The position numbers and the translations under genes are program-made. The notes below the pieces were generated by a model. That model saw only the letters and a program-made list of their open reading frames with translations, ran no database searches and was not told the DNA's origin. Below, one piece after another: positions 63,163 to 64,000 of a stretch of DNA of 64,000 nt; within the stretch, counting starts at the first letter, position 1, and every line of letters starts with the position of its first letter. The stretch comes from JAMXLO01 sp964427005 (GTDB lineage Bacteria; Pseudomonadota; Alphaproteobacteria; Acetobacterales; Acetobacteraceae), in NCBI GenBank assembly GCA_964427005.1, contig CAYRTL010000001.1:148584-212583 (forward strand), given 5' to 3'.

Positions 63163-63924
63163 TCAGCCGTCCCAGACCTGACTCGGCATCGGCAGGCCAG
63201 CAAAATCGGCTTCAGCGGGAGGACGATCCGGCGCAATTCCTGCCATGCCAAGCAGCATGATCCACTGTCGGACGTGTTGCCCTACGTGCCAGGTGGTGCG
63301 TTCCAGATATTCGTGCAGTAGCTGCTGTCCGTAATAGGTTTGCACGGTGTCGCGGCCTGACTTGTCGGTCTTCGCGGCCCACCACGCGGCAAGCCGCCTT
63401 CGCACGTCGGCGCCATAGGCCACGATATCGGCCGTGGTCTGCATGGGGACGGGCGGCGGTGCGGTCAGGCCTTCGTAGGTCAACGCCGCACCGTTCGCGA
63501 CCTCGATGAATGTCTCGGCAATGCGGAAGATGTGGTGACCAAGCACGCGATAGCTGCGAGGACGATTCGGTACCTCCGTGGATAGCTTCACGTCCGGCAT
63601 TTGCGGGATCATGCGCAGCGCAGCACCGAGAAACAGATCGAGCCGCGCAATCAGTTGTTGCGGTGACAGCACCGGGCCGGTCGCCTCATTCAGGCCCAGG
63701 AATTTCACGACATGGGCTATATTCTGCGCGAACACGTACTCGTCGCCGCGCGACAGCACCGGAACGGACCGCGCTCCCAGGCGCCTCAGCTCAGCGAGGC
63801 CCGCCTGGTCTTCCAGAACATTGATGGACTCGAACTCGATCGCACGGACCGAGAGAAACTCCTTGAGTTTCAGGCAGCTCGTTCATCCAGGCTGCCAGAA
63901 CACCTTCAATGAAGCAGCGTCCAT
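63163..63924 (-). CDS. Glutaredoxin-DinB fusion protein with in-frame UGA at the first CxxC position (candidate selenoprotein)
   Basis: From ATG 63924 the frame reads 253 residues to the TAG/TGA-type stop at 63163, interrupted only by UGA at codon 14 (63885-63883). Residues 1-70 are a thioredoxin/glutaredoxin fold: KVFWQPG-[UGA]-TSCLKLKEFL, then FESINVLEDQ and the cis-Pro loop RSVPVLSRGD (Pro55). Homologues, as I recall them, have Cys-Thr-Ser-Cys at this spot. Residues from about 95 to the end look like a DinB-type four-helix bundle with His131, His213 and His217 as likely metal ligands. Second Cys17 is intact. No strong ribosome site precedes the ATG. If UGA is read as Sec this is a UxxC redox protein; otherwise it is a nonsense mutant, and a GTG at 63759 could start only the DinB half. 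Confidence 0.72.
63850..63881 (-). promoter_or_regulatory. SECIS-like hairpin downstream of the in-frame UGA
   Basis: On the minus strand, GAAACTC and GAGTTTC (63871-63865 and 63861-63855) pair perfectly over 7 bp around an AAG loop. The stem begins 11 nt, and the apical loop 18 nt, after the UGA. A lower stem CGAG/CTCG (63881-63878, 63853-63850) can extend it across an asymmetric internal loop. The distance fits bacterial SECIS elements; however, the loop's only G is at position three, whereas the described consensus has a G among the first two loop bases. Confidence 0.45.
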
Positions 63925-64000
63925 GGTAGGCGCTCACGCAGTTGATGGTTGGTAGGTTCCCTCGGACGTGACCTCGCGTCAACCGGACACTCGCGCCTAA

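Noticed and set aside
63163..63759. Annotating only the shorter 198-residue DinB protein from GTG 63759
   Set aside because: This start cuts the glutaredoxin domain just after its cis-Pro; the upstream 55 codons are clearly homologous and in the same frame.
63791..63982. 63-codon frame over the start of the glutaredoxin-DinB gene, which would argue against UGA recoding
   Set aside because: It has no recognisable homology, whereas the frame with UGA encodes a coherent glutaredoxin fold continuous with the DinB-like domain.

Overview
The window is 64 kb of GC-rich (roughly 60% or more), densely coded DNA from an aerobic Gram-negative, most likely an alphaproteobacterium of the Rhodospirillales/Acetobacteraceae type. 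That placement is an inference from gene families: DUF1127 beside a LysR regulator, an ELM1 protein, a PuuE-type deacetylase, tandem TfdA-like dioxygenases, a class II DAHP synthase and a long-tailed HU protein. Two 100-N scaffold gaps are present (11011-11110 and 62595-62694). No CRISPR array, phage or intact insertion sequence was seen.

Layout. 1-197 is the start of a luciferase-like monooxygenase running off the left edge. 267-10259 is one tight plus-strand run: fused aryl-CoA monooxygenase/reductase, SDR, Rid-family protein, aryl-CoA ligase, ThDP enzyme, hutH and hutU. 10256-15480 holds a ThiO-like flavoenzyme under a TPP riboswitch (minus strand), a TcuA-like flavoprotein, OsmC, a small membrane protein, ackA and the 3' remnant of a fabI-like gene. 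15810-23545 is a surface-polysaccharide locus: three enzymes of a UDP-N-acetyl-L-hexosamine pathway, three glycosyltransferases and a P450. 23551-29994 carries a LysR/DUF1127 pair, a sulfotransferase, an MlaC-like protein, a cyclase-family hydrolase and two paralogous TfdA-like dioxygenases flanking a dead flavin monooxygenase. 30081-37959 has otsA, an ABC exporter, a GT4, an MFS protein, an enoyl-CoA hydratase, an HCCA isomerase-like protein and a GST. 38144-44710 is mostly housekeeping: HU, tRNA-Val(CAC), a DUF3108 protein, gph, glmU-glmS, PhzF and a small unknown. 44753-58985 is a minus-strand run of twelve genes: ELM1 protein, a large unknown protein, a complete peptide ABC transporter, DAHP synthase, nicotinate phosphoribosyltransferase and a sugar ABC transporter lacking its ATPase. 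59062-62311 is a translationally coupled plus-strand trio: PuuE-like, GT9, MFS. The right end has a gapped alpha/beta hydrolase and a glutaredoxin-DinB protein.

Most notable observation. The last gene (63163-63924, minus) encodes a glutaredoxin-fold domain fused to a DinB-like domain. An in-frame UGA occupies the first position of its CxxC motif, the second Cys and the cis-Pro are intact, and a perfect 7-bp hairpin begins 11 nt after the UGA. This is either a selenoprotein of an unusual architecture or a recent nonsense mutation at exactly the catalytic codon.

Other useful points: the first scaffold gap is almost certainly false, because its 55-bp flanks are identical and collapsing them restores one reading frame; hutU has an N-terminal extension made of a repeat-like DNA segment; and two gene remnants lie in what would otherwise look like intergenic DNA.
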